Source: Ureibacillus aquaedulcis (GTDB lineage Bacteria > Bacillota > Bacilli > Bacillales_A > Planococcaceae). Taken from it: a DNA stretch of 38,009 nt. Each line of letters starts with the position of its first letter. Within the stretch, counting starts at the first letter, position 1. This document shows positions 23,048 through 31,789 of the stretch, one piece after another. Location: assembly GCF_030418165.1 (NCBI RefSeq), contig NZ_JAUHTQ010000023.1, positions 1 to 38,009 of the forward strand, written 5' to 3'. The position numbers and the translations under genes were made by a program. Under the pieces are notes generated by a model that saw nothing but the letters and a program-made list of their open reading frames with translations, did not search any database and was not told where the DNA came from.

Positions 23048-24325
23048 TTACTTATAATTATAGTTGTATTCGCTCGAGAGATTAATATTCCCCCAGTCAG
23101 CTGTAGTTGAAGTGCTGAAGCAAGCATTATTAAATGAATCGGGTTTAGTATTTACAGAAGAATTATTACTTGATTTTGCATAAACTTTACTGGTTGAATC
23201 TGTGTCTATGTTATTTACGTCTAAATGTCCATTAATACAGACTTTGGATCTGTTAGATAATTTAATTTTTGTGTCAACTGTAGTATTGGCGTTAATAAAT
23301 ACTGTAGAATAATCATCACCGTTCAATTGGTGTATAGTAGTTACCCCTCCTATGTACATAGTAGAGTTGGTGAATTTCGTATTATGCATACTTGCAGAAC
23401 CCATAATCTCAATAACGGAATTCGTTATTCCATCATTATCTATAAAATTTAACCCTGAAAAAGCGCCACCCACAAATAAGTTAATATTATCCGATTTTTT
23501 CATATTGCCATAAACAGTCATACTACCTAGTACATATAACGTTGAATCATAGAAGCCTTTATTAATCTTATCGGCAGTTAATGCCCCGGTAACTTTTACT
23601 TTTGAGTTATCAAAAGAAACGCTATCATCATAAGTCATACTACCGGTTATTTGGCAGTTGATAGCATTAAATTCAACTTTTTTGTCGTAATTGGGACAAC
23701 TTGTTAGGTTGTTACCTGGGTCCGATATTTGATTTGCTTGAAGGATTGGAGTTGTTTTTGTCCCTGTACCCGGTGGAGCAACCTTTGTCACAAGAAATTG
23801 AGAAAAGTCTAATTTCAGCTTTCCTTCAATCGTGGTAGACTTACTGTCCTCAGTACCTCTACTTTTATACAAAACATCAATGCCTTTGCTAGTATTTTTG
23901 AAAAAATCAGTTTCGGTAGGTGAAATATAAAAATCACCTGTACTATTTCCTTTTATTCCTACAGTAAGGTTTAAATCATTAACATCGGTTTGTAGGTAAC
24001 CCATCATTTCACTTATAGCAATATCAATATAGTAATCATCAGGATAGTTTTTTTTATCTGCTATATCGTTTGCTCTTAAGTTTTTGACATAGGTCAAGAC
24101 AGTGTCTTGATGGGTATGGATACTATTATTTATAGCATGTTCGAAATAAGTAACACCCATTTCTGCTATGGCTACTGATTGTGAATTTTGTTCCACTATA
24201 TTATTTTGTTTTGTAGTATTGGCGGAAATTACCAGGAAAGATAGCGCAAAAACTGTGAAAACAGCTGTTATCATTAAAACGATTAGAATCGCGTATCCAT
24301 CAGAATTATTGGTTATTCTCCTCAT
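23048..24325 (-). CDS. PilX-like minor pilin with beta-solenoid-like repeats
   Basis: 425 residues. The N-terminus (GYAILIVLMITAVFTVFALS) has the hydrophobic segment and the QSVAIAEMGVTYFEHA helix of PilX/PilX_N-type type IV pilus proteins. After about residue 230 there are about seven repeats of some 20 residues with the pattern S-x-V-x-V-x-G-x-x-T: SKVKVTGALT 241, STLYVLGSMT 261, NLFVGGAFS 282, SVIEIMGSAS 303, STMYIGGVTT 321, STVFINANTT 340, SKVCINGHLD 360. The spacing suggests one turn per repeat of a beta-solenoid, like bactofilins or adhesin passenger domains. Cysteines occur near 210, 224, 363 and 394. Its start overlaps the previous stop as ATGA. A pilus-tip adhesin or structural minor pilin is likely (inference). 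Confidence 0.75.
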   Translation of the reverse strand: MRRITNNSDGYAILIVLMITAVFTVFALSFLVISANTTKQNNIVEQNSQSVAIAEMGVTYFEHAINNSIHTHQDTVLTYVKNLRANDIADKKNYPDDYYIDIAISEMMGYLQTDVNDLNLTVGIKGNSTGDFYISPTETDFFKNTSKGIDVLYKSRGTEDSKSTTIEGKLKLDFSQFLVTKVAPPGTGTKTTPILQANQISDPGNNLTSCPNYDKKVEFNAINCQITGSMTYDDSVSFDNSKVKVTGALTADKINKGFYDSTLYVLGSMTVYGNMKKSDNINLFVGGAFSGLNFIDNDGITNSVIEIMGSASMHNTKFTNSTMYIGGVTTIHQLNGDDYSTVFINANTTVDTKIKLSNRSKVCINGHLDVNNIDTDSTSKVYAKSSNNSSVNTKPDSFNNACFSTSTTADWGNINLSSEYNYNYK

Positions 24326-24768
24326 GATGGGCTAGCCTCCTTTAAACGTTGTAAAAGAGCTTCGAGTGTTAGATTGTTTGATGGTTCTTCTAATTTCTGA
24401 ATTGTTAATTGTAAATTAATGTCTTGCTCGTTTGGATTCACATTCTCGGGTAAATTTTTAATAGAAATACATAATTGATTGTTTTCGAAAGTAACGGTAT
24501 CAGTAACTCTACCATCAGTAGTTGCTTCGATTGAAAACTTACAAGAATCTCTCTTTACTTTATAAGTATCAGACTGGAGATGTATTTTATTTAATTTTGA
24601 AATAATATAATTAGCCTCTTGTTGCATCTGGTTTTTGGAAATTGCTTTATTTGTATAATTAGCTCCTTGAAAGAAGATACTCCAGGAAAGCAGCACTACG
24701 ATAGAAAGTAACACGATTATTGCTAAAACCTCTACTAATGAAATGCCTGATTGCTTACTATTCTTCAT
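24322..24768 (-). CDS. PilW-like minor pilin (class III-signal prepilin)
   Basis: 148 residues from ATG 24768 (AGGA nine bases upstream); the in-frame ATG at 24798 lies deep inside the preceding gene. The prepilin-peptidase site and hydrophobic helix are clear: QSGISLVEVLAIIVLLSIVV, cleaved after Gly with Glu at position 5 of the mature chain. A pair of cysteines (DSCKFS, QLCISI) could form a disulfide in the globular domain. Overlaps both neighbours by a few bases, indicating a tightly coupled operon. Confidence 0.85.
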   Translation of the reverse strand: MKNSKQSGISLVEVLAIIVLLSIVVLLSWSIFFQGANYTNKAISKNQMQQEANYIISKLNKIHLQSDTYKVKRDSCKFSIEATTDGRVTDTVTFENNQLCISIKNLPENVNPNEQDINLQLTIQKLEEPSNNLTLEALLQRLKEASPS

Positions 24769-25264
24769 TTGACTCATCCTTATAAAAGATATATCCATAG
24801 GTCTCGCTAACTAAAATATCATTCTTTTTAAATAATTGAATATCCATTTGATAAGCTTTTTTTGGTTTAGAAGGTAAATCGGTTGCTCTATGTATTGTTG
24901 TGGTAACAGAAAAGTCGGAACTAGTAGATTTTGTTTGATCTGTTTTTATTGATATTGTATTGGAGTCAAAAGTAACAATATCATTTGAACCAATAAATGA
25001 AAAAGAAGAGCTGGTTGGGTTGTTTTTGAAAGAATTAAAATCAGAACTGTTTTCTATAGCACTTTTCCAGTAAAATAATTCCTTTTTTGCAATATTGATT
25101 GCTTCCTGCTTATTTTCATTTTGTACATTTTTTTGTCCCATTTGAGGGAAGAAATTCATGAATGAAATTAGAATGATAGATAAAATAACTAAAGAAGCTA
25201 ATACCTCAATCAAAGAAATTCCATTATTGTTCTTAAACAAATTAGGGGTTATTAGTTTTTTCAA
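24758..25264 (-). CDS. PilV-like minor pilin (class III-signal prepilin)
   Basis: 168 residues from TTG 25264 with AGGTG upstream. Leader MKKLITPNLFKNNNG then ISLIEVLASLVILSIILI, i.e. cleavage after Gly and mature Ile1 with Glu5. This is the standard motif for assembly into type IV pili by prepilin peptidase (PilD in this locus). The globular part is Ser/Thr rich, without cysteines. First gene of the leftward three-gene minor pilin operon that diverges from the main pilus operon. Confidence 0.85.
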   Translation of the reverse strand: MKKLITPNLFKNNNGISLIEVLASLVILSIILISFMNFFPQMGQKNVQNENKQEAINIAKKELFYWKSAIENSSDFNSFKNNPTSSSFSFIGSNDIVTFDSNTISIKTDQTKSTSSDFSVTTTIHRATDLPSKPKKAYQMDIQLFKKNDILVSETYGYIFYKDESNEE

Positions 25265-25792
25265 TAAAAGACACCTACTTATTTTGGATGAAACAATGTA
25301 GTAATTTGGGATAATTATATATTAAAACATTTCCATATGCTATAAAAGTAATGGTTTTAATCCATTTATTATTTAAATGTTTGTTAATTAAGTTAAAAGA
25401 ATGATAGTTTAAGTCTTTGATATTGTTAATGATAATATAAAAGTCATATAAATGAATGTTTTATTTAAAATAAAAATATATTTTTAGTAAAAAAGATATA
25501 TACAAACTGACAAAAATTGTGTATTTTATTATTTAGATAGAAATTTTATGACGAAACTTTGACGTTTAATAAGAATTTATAAAAATTTTTACAATTATTA
25601 CGTTAATTTTAGAGTAAGATAATAGAATGGATAGTATATTTTACATAGGTACATAGAGAATATGCTCTATCAAATTATTAAATTATCGCTAGTTCTTTTA
25701 AAATGATAAGTTTTATAAAGAGGTAGCTTAAGCTGCATATGAAAAAAGTCAATGCTATTAGTAGTGTTAATTAGAAACTTGAGGTGATTTGT
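25265..25792. other. Divergent AT-rich control region of the pilus locus
   Basis: 528 bases, strongly AT rich, no supported gene. A TATAAT on the minus strand (25319-25314) may serve the minor pilin operon. On the plus side TTGACG (about 25559) is present without a good -10, and a short ATAGAG/CTCTAT hairpin lies near 25650. I looked for a cyclic-di-GMP riboswitch and saw none. The length suggests regulator binding or curvature. Confidence 0.5.
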
Positions 25793-27166
25793 ATGCCAAT
25801 AAAAATAAAACCGATTCTACTAGCTGTTTTGAGCGTGTTTCTTGTTGTGTTTTTATTGTTTCAAGGAAATATTTTAGGAACAGCTTTAGCTGATGGACCG
25901 GGGACGGGATCGACTATCGCCGGAGTAGAAGTTTCGGGGTTAGATGAAGACGAAATGAGGGCAGCTTTACAGGAAGCTATTAATCATTGGGTTTCTGAGT
26001 CCATTGTGGTAACTGATGGTGAGCATGAAGTCCTGGTTGACCCTTCGCAGTTTGTTTTTGATTTGGATAGTACCGTCACACAATATCAAACAACGGTGGA
26101 AAAACCTTGGTTTGCGTTTTGGGAATCTGACCAAGTTGTTCAACTGCCCATACATATAACAGTGCCAGAGGATTTAAAAAACACTATTGCAGTAGTGTCA
26201 AGCTGGGATGCTGAAGCGACATTGAATTCGATTACTACACAAGCTTCTTATTTAAAGGAACATGAGATTGCGGCCGTGCAAAATGATTTGACGCAGCTTG
26301 AAAATGAGCGGATCGCTCTTTCCATTGTAACCATCCCGACAGAAAGTATCGCGGTATCTAAGATAGCTGAACTAATAAATGAAACAATATTATATCCTGG
26401 CGAGACTTTTTCATTTATTTCAACAGTAGGTGAGAGTCATGCGACAAACGAAGCCAAAGACTTTGTTGCCTCAGTTTTATACGATGCCGTGTTAAATACA
26501 GAGTTTCAGATTGTTGAGCGTCACTCACAAGAAAAAATACCAACGTACCTAGAACCGGGAATTAATGCAAGAATCAGTATTCAATATAATGAGGATTTAC
26601 AGTTTTTGAACAGTTCGACGAATCCCGTCAAAATTAATGCAACCATTGAAGGCTCTGATTTGAAACTCGAAATCTATTCGAATGAAAAAAGCAAAGAGGT
26701 TCTCGTACAGACTCATAAAAAAGAAATCCCACCACGTATTATCAATCGTTATTCGGATGATTTAGTAGTTGGACAGAAACAACTCGTCCAAGAGGGAGAA
26801 AAGGGTCTACGCGTTGTAGTCACTAGAATTGTTTCAGAGAGTGGCAGCACAACGGAAGAACAAATTAGCCGTGATTATTATGCACCAGCGAACCGAATTG
26901 TCTTAATTTCAGCAAGACAGCCAGAGTCGATTGGTACAACAGATTCTACAGGGACGACAAGTGATAATACTTACCCAACTGATAACACGGATTCAACAGG
27001 AACAACAAATCCTAGCACAGCGCCAAGTGGAATAGAAAATCAAGATCCAGACACACAAATGGATTTAGACAATAATGGTTTACCGGATATACCGCTGGAC
27101 GAAGCGGAAGAAAACTTGCCTGAAGGTAGTTACTATGACAAGGGCGGAAACTTAATTACTCCATAA
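25793..27166 (+). CDS. VanW-like/G5-domain secreted wall-associated protein
   Basis: 457 residues from ATG 25793 after GAGGTG. N-terminal membrane anchor or signal (about residues 7-30). Next is a VanW-type N-terminal domain with the STIAGVEVSGLDEDEMRAAL start typical of this class. A VanW domain follows (LYPGETFSFISTVGES, then SVLYDAVLNTEFQIVERHSQ and YLEPGINARISI), then a G5 domain (about 305-378: EIPPRIINRYSDDLVVGQ to YYAPANRIVLIS). The Ser/Thr-rich tail ends DNNGLPDIPLDEAEENLPEG. The usual VanW Gly-Gly-x-Cys-Gln stretch is absent (NEAKDFVASVLYDAV instead), so any chemistry depending on it is lost. Ten to eighteen bases separate it from pilB, so it belongs to the pilus operon. Probably a peptidoglycan-linked pilus accessory. 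Confidence 0.8.
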   Translation: MPIKIKPILLAVLSVFLVVFLLFQGNILGTALADGPGTGSTIAGVEVSGLDEDEMRAALQEAINHWVSESIVVTDGEHEVLVDPSQFVFDLDSTVTQYQTTVEKPWFAFWESDQVVQLPIHITVPEDLKNTIAVVSSWDAEATLNSITTQASYLKEHEIAAVQNDLTQLENERIALSIVTIPTESIAVSKIAELINETILYPGETFSFISTVGESHATNEAKDFVASVLYDAVLNTEFQIVERHSQEKIPTYLEPGINARISIQYNEDLQFLNSSTNPVKINATIEGSDLKLEIYSNEKSKEVLVQTHKKEIPPRIINRYSDDLVVGQKQLVQEGEKGLRVVVTRIVSESGSTTEEQISRDYYAPANRIVLISARQPESIGTTDSTGTTSDNTYPTDNTDSTGTTNPSTAPSGIENQDPDTQMDLDNNGLPDIPLDEAEENLPEGSYYDKGGNLITP

Positions 27167-27184
27167 GGAAGGGGAGTGTGGCAA

Positions 27185-28849
27185 TTGCGAATGCAAACTC
27201 GAAAACGACTTGGGGACTTGTTGATTGAAGCAGGTGTAATTACGAATGAACAGCTTGACTATGCTTTAACGAATAAAAGTCGTGACGAAAAACTCGGTGA
27301 CTTTCTGATTCGTGAAAATTACCTGACTGAGCAGCAGCTAATCGAAGTCCTCGAATTCCAATTAGGGGTTCCGCATATTAACTTAAACCAATATTCGATT
27401 GAACCGGAACTTCTGCAATTAGTGCCCGCTGAACTGGCAAAACGAGCGAATATTATGCCCATCAGACGGGATAAAAATAGGCTCTTTATCGCGATGGCGG
27501 ATCCAATGGATTACTTCGCCATTGAAGAAGTGCGAATGGCGACAGGCTGTCAAATTGAGACAAGTATTGCTGCAAAGGACGACTTATATCGGACAATTAC
27601 AAAATATTACGGACTTCAAGAGTCAATGGAAGCAGCTCTTTCAGATTTCGGTGTGGAAGCAACTGAAACGCCGCAAGAAATTACCGATGAAGAGTCCCCG
27701 ATTGTTCGATTAGTGAATCAATTAATCGCCAATGGGGTGGCATTAAGAGCGAGTGATATTCACTTTGATCCACAAGAAACAGAGTTTCGCGTTCGATACC
27801 GTGTAGACGGTCAGCTAAGAACCGAGCGCTCTTTACCGAAAAATATGCAAAATATGATTACGGCCCGCATCAAAATCATGGGTGGACTGAATATTACAGA
27901 AAATCGTATACCACAAGACGGACGGATTAAGTCAACGATTAACTTTAAACCCATTGATATCCGATTATCGACATTACCAACAATTTATGGTGAAAAAATC
28001 GTAATGCGGATTCTTGATTTAAGTAATGCGGCAACCGATGTGGACAAGCTTGGCTTATCTGAAAAAAATGAACAGCTTTTCCGCAAAATGATTGCTCGTC
28101 CGAACGGAATTGTTCTACTCACAGGTCCAACAGGATCAGGTAAGTCAACTACATTATATGCTGCACTTTCTCACTTAAATAAAGTAGGCGTCAATATTAT
28201 TACAGTTGAAGATCCGGTTGAATATCAATTAGAAGGAGTCAACCAGATTCAGGTAAAGGAAGAGGTTGGGTTAACCTTTGCTGCAGGATTGCGTTCGATC
28301 CTTCGTCAGGACCCGGATATTATTATGATTGGTGAGATTCGCGATCTCGAGACGGCGGAGATTGCCACTCGTGCCTCGTTAACAGGGCATTTAGTATTAA
28401 GTACTTTGCATACAAATAGCGCTGTTGAATCGATATCCCGGTTGGATGATATGGGGATAGAGCCATTCTTAATCTCTTCTTCATTAGTAGGAGTTGTCGC
28501 TCAGCGCCTTGTTCGCCGTGTCTGTCGTGATTGTGGGGAAAAAGTACCGGCAACCGAACGTGAAAAAGAAATTTTTGAACAAGTTGGTATGAAAGTCGAA
28601 ACAGTAAATCGTGGACGTGGTTGTCCAGCTTGTAATCATACAGGCTATCGCGGACGTCTTGCAATCCATGAAATCTTGCCTATAGATCGAACTGTAAAAG
28701 ACTTCATTCTCCAAAGAACAAGTATAAGTCTAATAAGAAATTATATGAAAGAGGCAGGATATCGTACTTTAGTAGAAGATGGTTTATTGAAAGTACTAGC
28801 TGGCCATACGACGACAGAAGAAGTCTTACACGTTGCCATAGTTGAATAG
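27185..28849 (+). CDS. pilB: Type IV pilus extension ATPase PilB
   Basis: 554 residues from TTG 27185, eight bases after AAGGGGAG; a GTG at 27176 overlaps that site. N-terminal MshEN/GSPII_E_N domain (RLGDLLIEAGVITNEQLDYAL), Walker A GPTGSGKST near residue 315, Asp box EDPVEYQLEG, and Walker B/His region MIGEIRDLETAEIA and LSTLHTNSAVESI. A tetracysteine zinc site follows (CRDCGEKV near 448 and CPACNHTGYRGR near 481). Powers pilin polymerisation on the cytoplasmic side of the PilC platform. Confidence 0.95.
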   Translation: MRMQTRKRLGDLLIEAGVITNEQLDYALTNKSRDEKLGDFLIRENYLTEQQLIEVLEFQLGVPHINLNQYSIEPELLQLVPAELAKRANIMPIRRDKNRLFIAMADPMDYFAIEEVRMATGCQIETSIAAKDDLYRTITKYYGLQESMEAALSDFGVEATETPQEITDEESPIVRLVNQLIANGVALRASDIHFDPQETEFRVRYRVDGQLRTERSLPKNMQNMITARIKIMGGLNITENRIPQDGRIKSTINFKPIDIRLSTLPTIYGEKIVMRILDLSNAATDVDKLGLSEKNEQLFRKMIARPNGIVLLTGPTGSGKSTTLYAALSHLNKVGVNIITVEDPVEYQLEGVNQIQVKEEVGLTFAAGLRSILRQDPDIIMIGEIRDLETAEIATRASLTGHLVLSTLHTNSAVESISRLDDMGIEPFLISSSLVGVVAQRLVRRVCRDCGEKVPATEREKEIFEQVGMKVETVNRGRGCPACNHTGYRGRLAIHEILPIDRTVKDFILQRTSISLIRNYMKEAGYRTLVEDGLLKVLAGHTTTEEVLHVAIVE

Positions 28850-28860
28850 GAAGTGAAAAG

Positions 28861-29904
28861 ATGTTTAGTATACGGTCATTATTAGAAAGAGCCTATGAAG
28901 AAAAAGCTTCTGATTTACATATTACAGTCGGAATTCCACCGGTTTACCGGATAAACGGTAAGCTAAAGCAATTTGAAGACTATGCAGTCACACCCGATGA
29001 GGCGCAGGCACTCGTGAAAGAAGTCTTACCTGAGCACAAAGCTGAAGAATATGACCAAAAAGGGGAGACAGACTTTAACTTCTCGCTCGGAGATTTATGT
29101 CGATTCCGTGTAAACGCCTATCACCAGCGCAACGATTGTGCGATTGCATTCCGCTTAATTCCATCGAAAATACCGACGATTGAATCTTTAGGTATGCCTA
29201 AAGTACTTTACGATTTGGCCGACAAACCCCAAGGATTAATCCTTGTGACAGGGCCGACTGGTTCAGGGAAATCAACAACGCTCGCTGCGATGCTTGATTA
29301 TATCAATGAAACAAAATCGAAGCATATTATTACGCTTGAGGATCCGATTGAGTATCTGCATAACCATAAAACATCGATTGTCAATCAACGCGAAATTGGC
29401 ATTGATACAAAGGATTTTGCAAGTGGGTTACGTGCATCCCTTCGTCAAGACCCGGATGTTATTTTAGTTGGTGAGATGCGTGACCTTGAAACAATATCAA
29501 CCGCAATAACAGCAGCTGAAACAGGGCATTTAGTATTCGCGACATTACATACTTCAAGTGCGCCCACAACAATCGACCGAATTATTGATGTGTTTCCACC
29601 ACATCAACAAGGGCAAATACGTATTCAGCTTGCGAACGTGTTACAAGGGATCATTTCCCAAAGATTATTTACGAGAAGAGATACAAATGGTCGTATAGCA
29701 GCTACCGAGATACTAATTGCCATGCCATCTGTAACAAATTTGATTCGAAACGAAAAAGTGCACCAAATTCCAAGCGTGATGCAAACGAGTAGAGCGATGG
29801 GAATGCATACTTTGGAAACATCGGTTCAAGCGCTTGTTTCATCAGGAAAGGTTTCGATGGAAGAAGCACGACCTTATCTGAATTTTGAAGATTATAGTAA
29901 ATGA
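28861..29904 (+). CDS. pilT: Type IV pilus retraction ATPase PilT
   Basis: 347 residues, standard PilT length. N-terminal PAS-like part (ASDLHITVGIPPVYRINGKL), Walker A GPTGSGKST near 131, Asp box LEDPIEYLH, Walker B LVGEMRDLETISTAI, His box FATLHTSSA. The C-terminal SVTNLIRNEKVHQI corresponds to the AIRNLIRE motif required for retraction in other PilTs. It lacks the zinc cysteines of PilB. Its presence implies a dynamic pilus capable of twitching or DNA pulling. Eleven bases after pilB. Confidence 0.95.
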   Translation: MFSIRSLLERAYEEKASDLHITVGIPPVYRINGKLKQFEDYAVTPDEAQALVKEVLPEHKAEEYDQKGETDFNFSLGDLCRFRVNAYHQRNDCAIAFRLIPSKIPTIESLGMPKVLYDLADKPQGLILVTGPTGSGKSTTLAAMLDYINETKSKHIITLEDPIEYLHNHKTSIVNQREIGIDTKDFASGLRASLRQDPDVILVGEMRDLETISTAITAAETGHLVFATLHTSSAPTTIDRIIDVFPPHQQGQIRIQLANVLQGIISQRLFTRRDTNGRIAATEILIAMPSVTNLIRNEKVHQIPSVMQTSRAMGMHTLETSVQALVSSGKVSMEEARPYLNFEDYSK

Positions 29905-29919
29905 ATGTTGGTGAGTTAA

Positions 29920-31128
29920 TTGACTGTTTATAGGTATATAGGTCGGACAAAACAGGGGGCACAAAAGAAGGGCACAGTGGAAGCTGCAAATAAACAAGCC
30001 GCTATTGCCAAGCTCAGATCTCAAGGAATTAACCCTCGTGAAGTTAACGAATCGAATAGTATCTTGCACAAAGAATTAAAACTTACAGGTGCGAAAGTAA
30101 AAAACCAAGACTTCGTCATCTACTTAAGACAATTTGCAACCTTGATAAGAGCAGGAGTTTCAATCGTTGAGTCAACACGGATTTTATCAGATCAAACCAA
30201 AAGCAAACCTTTGAAAAAAGCGTTGGATGCGGTTGAAGAAGATATTCGTTCAGGGGTTTCATTTTCTGATGCAACAGCGAAACATCCAAAAGTTTTCCCG
30301 TTATTATTTACTAATATGATGCGTTCGGGAGAGGCAACCGGGAATATCGATGATACGCTGGAGCGGTTGGCGAACACATTTGAAAAACAGTATAACTTGA
30401 AGAAAAAAGTACAATCAACCTTGACTTATCCAGCAGTGTTACTTGTTTTAACAATTGTCGTTGCCATTTTTATGATGGTGTTCGTTGTGCCGTCGTTTAC
30501 CGAGTCATTCGAAGAGATGGGCGCAGAGTTACCTTGGATGACAATAGTGACCATCGCTGTGAGTGAATGGCTGCAGAAATTTTGGTGGCTTGTGATCTTG
30601 TTAATGCTTGCTGCGATTATCAGTTTCCAGGTTTTATATAAACGTAATGAACAATTTAACTATGCGGTAAATTACGCGTTACTTAAAATGCCAATCTTTG
30701 GTCCATTGCTTCAGAAATCAGCGATTTCTCGTATGATGGGGACGTTATCTTCCTTATTCAGTAGTGCAGTGCCGATTTTACAATCACTAACCATAGTAGA
30801 AAAAGTAGTTGGCAATCCGGTTATGAGTAAAGTTGTTCTTGAAGCACGTGATAGCCTTGAAAAAGGAAACTCACTTTCCGAACCACTAGAAGCTAGCTGG
30901 CTTTTCCCGCCCCTTGTTACCTCAATGACAAGAATCGGGGAATCAACGGGATCACTGGATTATATGCTGGAAAAAGTCGCGGAGTTTTATGACGCAGAAG
31001 TAGAAAGATCCGTTGATACATTAAAGTCACTAATCGAACCATTAATGATCTTGTTCTTAGCGGTTATTGTAGGGGTCATTGTAGCAGCAATCTTCCTACC
31101 GATGTTTAGCCTTTACGAGCAAATGTAA
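29920..31128 (+). CDS. pilC: Type IV pilus inner-membrane platform protein PilC
   Basis: 402 residues from TTG 29920 (GGTGAG upstream). Two GSPII_F domains: RQFATLIRAGVSIVES with MMRSGEATGNIDDTLERLA in the first half, and MMGTLSSLFSSAVPILQSL with MTRIGESTGSLDYMLEKVAEF in the second. Three membrane segments lie near 168-190, 225-243 and 372-392. Serves as the membrane platform around which PilB and PilT act. Confidence 0.94.
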   Translation: MTVYRYIGRTKQGAQKKGTVEAANKQAAIAKLRSQGINPREVNESNSILHKELKLTGAKVKNQDFVIYLRQFATLIRAGVSIVESTRILSDQTKSKPLKKALDAVEEDIRSGVSFSDATAKHPKVFPLLFTNMMRSGEATGNIDDTLERLANTFEKQYNLKKKVQSTLTYPAVLLVLTIVVAIFMMVFVVPSFTESFEEMGAELPWMTIVTIAVSEWLQKFWWLVILLMLAAIISFQVLYKRNEQFNYAVNYALLKMPIFGPLLQKSAISRMMGTLSSLFSSAVPILQSLTIVEKVVGNPVMSKVVLEARDSLEKGNSLSEPLEASWLFPPLVTSMTRIGESTGSLDYMLEKVAEFYDAEVERSVDTLKSLIEPLMILFLAVIVGVIVAAIFLPMFSLYEQM

Positions 31129-31149
31129 AAAAATTGAACTAGAGAACAA

Positions 31150-31236
31150 GGGCGTTTTGCAGGGAGGTGAGGAAACATGCAACAAACGCCCATGCAAAAA
31201 CAAAAACACAAACAAAACAACAAATTAAAAGGAGGA
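31150..31236 (+). promoter_or_regulatory. pilA leader: hairpin, upstream start and strong ribosome site
   Basis: GGGCGTTT (31150-31157) can pair with AAACGCCC (31184-31191). The loop holds a strong ribosome site (GGAGG 31163-31167) and an ATG at 31177 that is in frame with pilA. An A/C-rich, probably unstructured stretch (31192-31226) then leads to a second strong site, AAAAGGAGG (31227-31235), seven bases before the main pilA ATG at 31243. The layout suggests control of major pilin translation or of RNA stability. Confidence 0.55.
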
Positions 31237-31242
31237 TTTAAT

Positions 31243-31698
31243 ATGTTTAAAAATATGAAAAAACGTATTAAAAATGAAAAAGGTTTAACATTAATCGAAT
31301 TATTAGCAGTAATTGTTATCTTAGCAATTGTTGCTGCAATCGCGGTGCCAGCTATTGGGAATATTATTGACAATAGCCGAATAAAAGCGGCTAAAGCTGA
31401 TGTTGTTAATGCTATTAATGCAGCGAATATTTATTATACAGATAATGAGGGAGTCCTACTATTACAAGGAACTGCTAATGCAAGTGGTACAACAGCTCCA
31501 ATTGCTGATCTTAATGATTACCTTGAATCTCCAGGAACACTAACTATTACAAAGGTTGAAAAGACGTCAGATGGTATTGAATTAACTGGTACGGCTAAGG
31601 TTGGAACAGATACTTATACAGTTAACGAAGCAACTCTAATTAATATAAAACAAAATACAGCTGACCCAGTTACGGATGTCTTCTTTAAAGCTAGCTGA
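31243..31698 (+). CDS. pilA: Major type IV pilin PilA
   Basis: 151-residue prepilin from ATG 31243: short basic leader MFKNMKKRIKNEKG, then LTLIELLAVIVILAIVAAIA, i.e. cleavage after Gly14 and mature Glu5, the classic pilin helix. The globular domain is small, Thr/Ala rich and free of cysteines, unlike the two minor pilins with Cys. Starting instead at the in-frame ATG 31177 would add 22 hydrophilic Lys/Gln/Asn-rich residues (MQQTPMQKQKHKQNNKLKGG...). Both starts have good ribosome sites. Position inside the assembly operon and the strong second ribosome site mark it as the major subunit. Confidence 0.93.
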   Translation: MFKNMKKRIKNEKGLTLIELLAVIVILAIVAAIAVPAIGNIIDNSRIKAAKADVVNAINAANIYYTDNEGVLLLQGTANASGTTAPIADLNDYLESPGTLTITKVEKTSDGIELTGTAKVGTDTYTVNEATLINIKQNTADPVTDVFFKAS

Positions 31699-31713
31699 TA
31701 TTAGTTTTTCAAA

Positions 31714-31742
31714 CTTAGCCTAATGAAATTCATTAGGCTAAG
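31714..31742 (+). other. Perfect 13-bp stem-loop after pilA, without U-tract
   Basis: CTTAGCCTAATGA (31714-31726) and TCATTAGGCTAAG (31730-31742) are exact complements with a 3-base loop. The following bases are AAATAAG, so this is not an ordinary terminator. It may protect the pilA 3' end after processing and so raise pilin above the assembly proteins. Confidence 0.75.
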
Positions 31743-31789
31743 AAATAAGAAACTAAACAATTTAATTTAAACCTAGAGGAGCCCTGCGC

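Noticed and set aside
25265..25792. Cyclic-di-GMP riboswitch upstream of the pilus operon
   Set aside because: None of the conserved GEMM-type sequence blocks could be seen; the region is uniformly AT rich.
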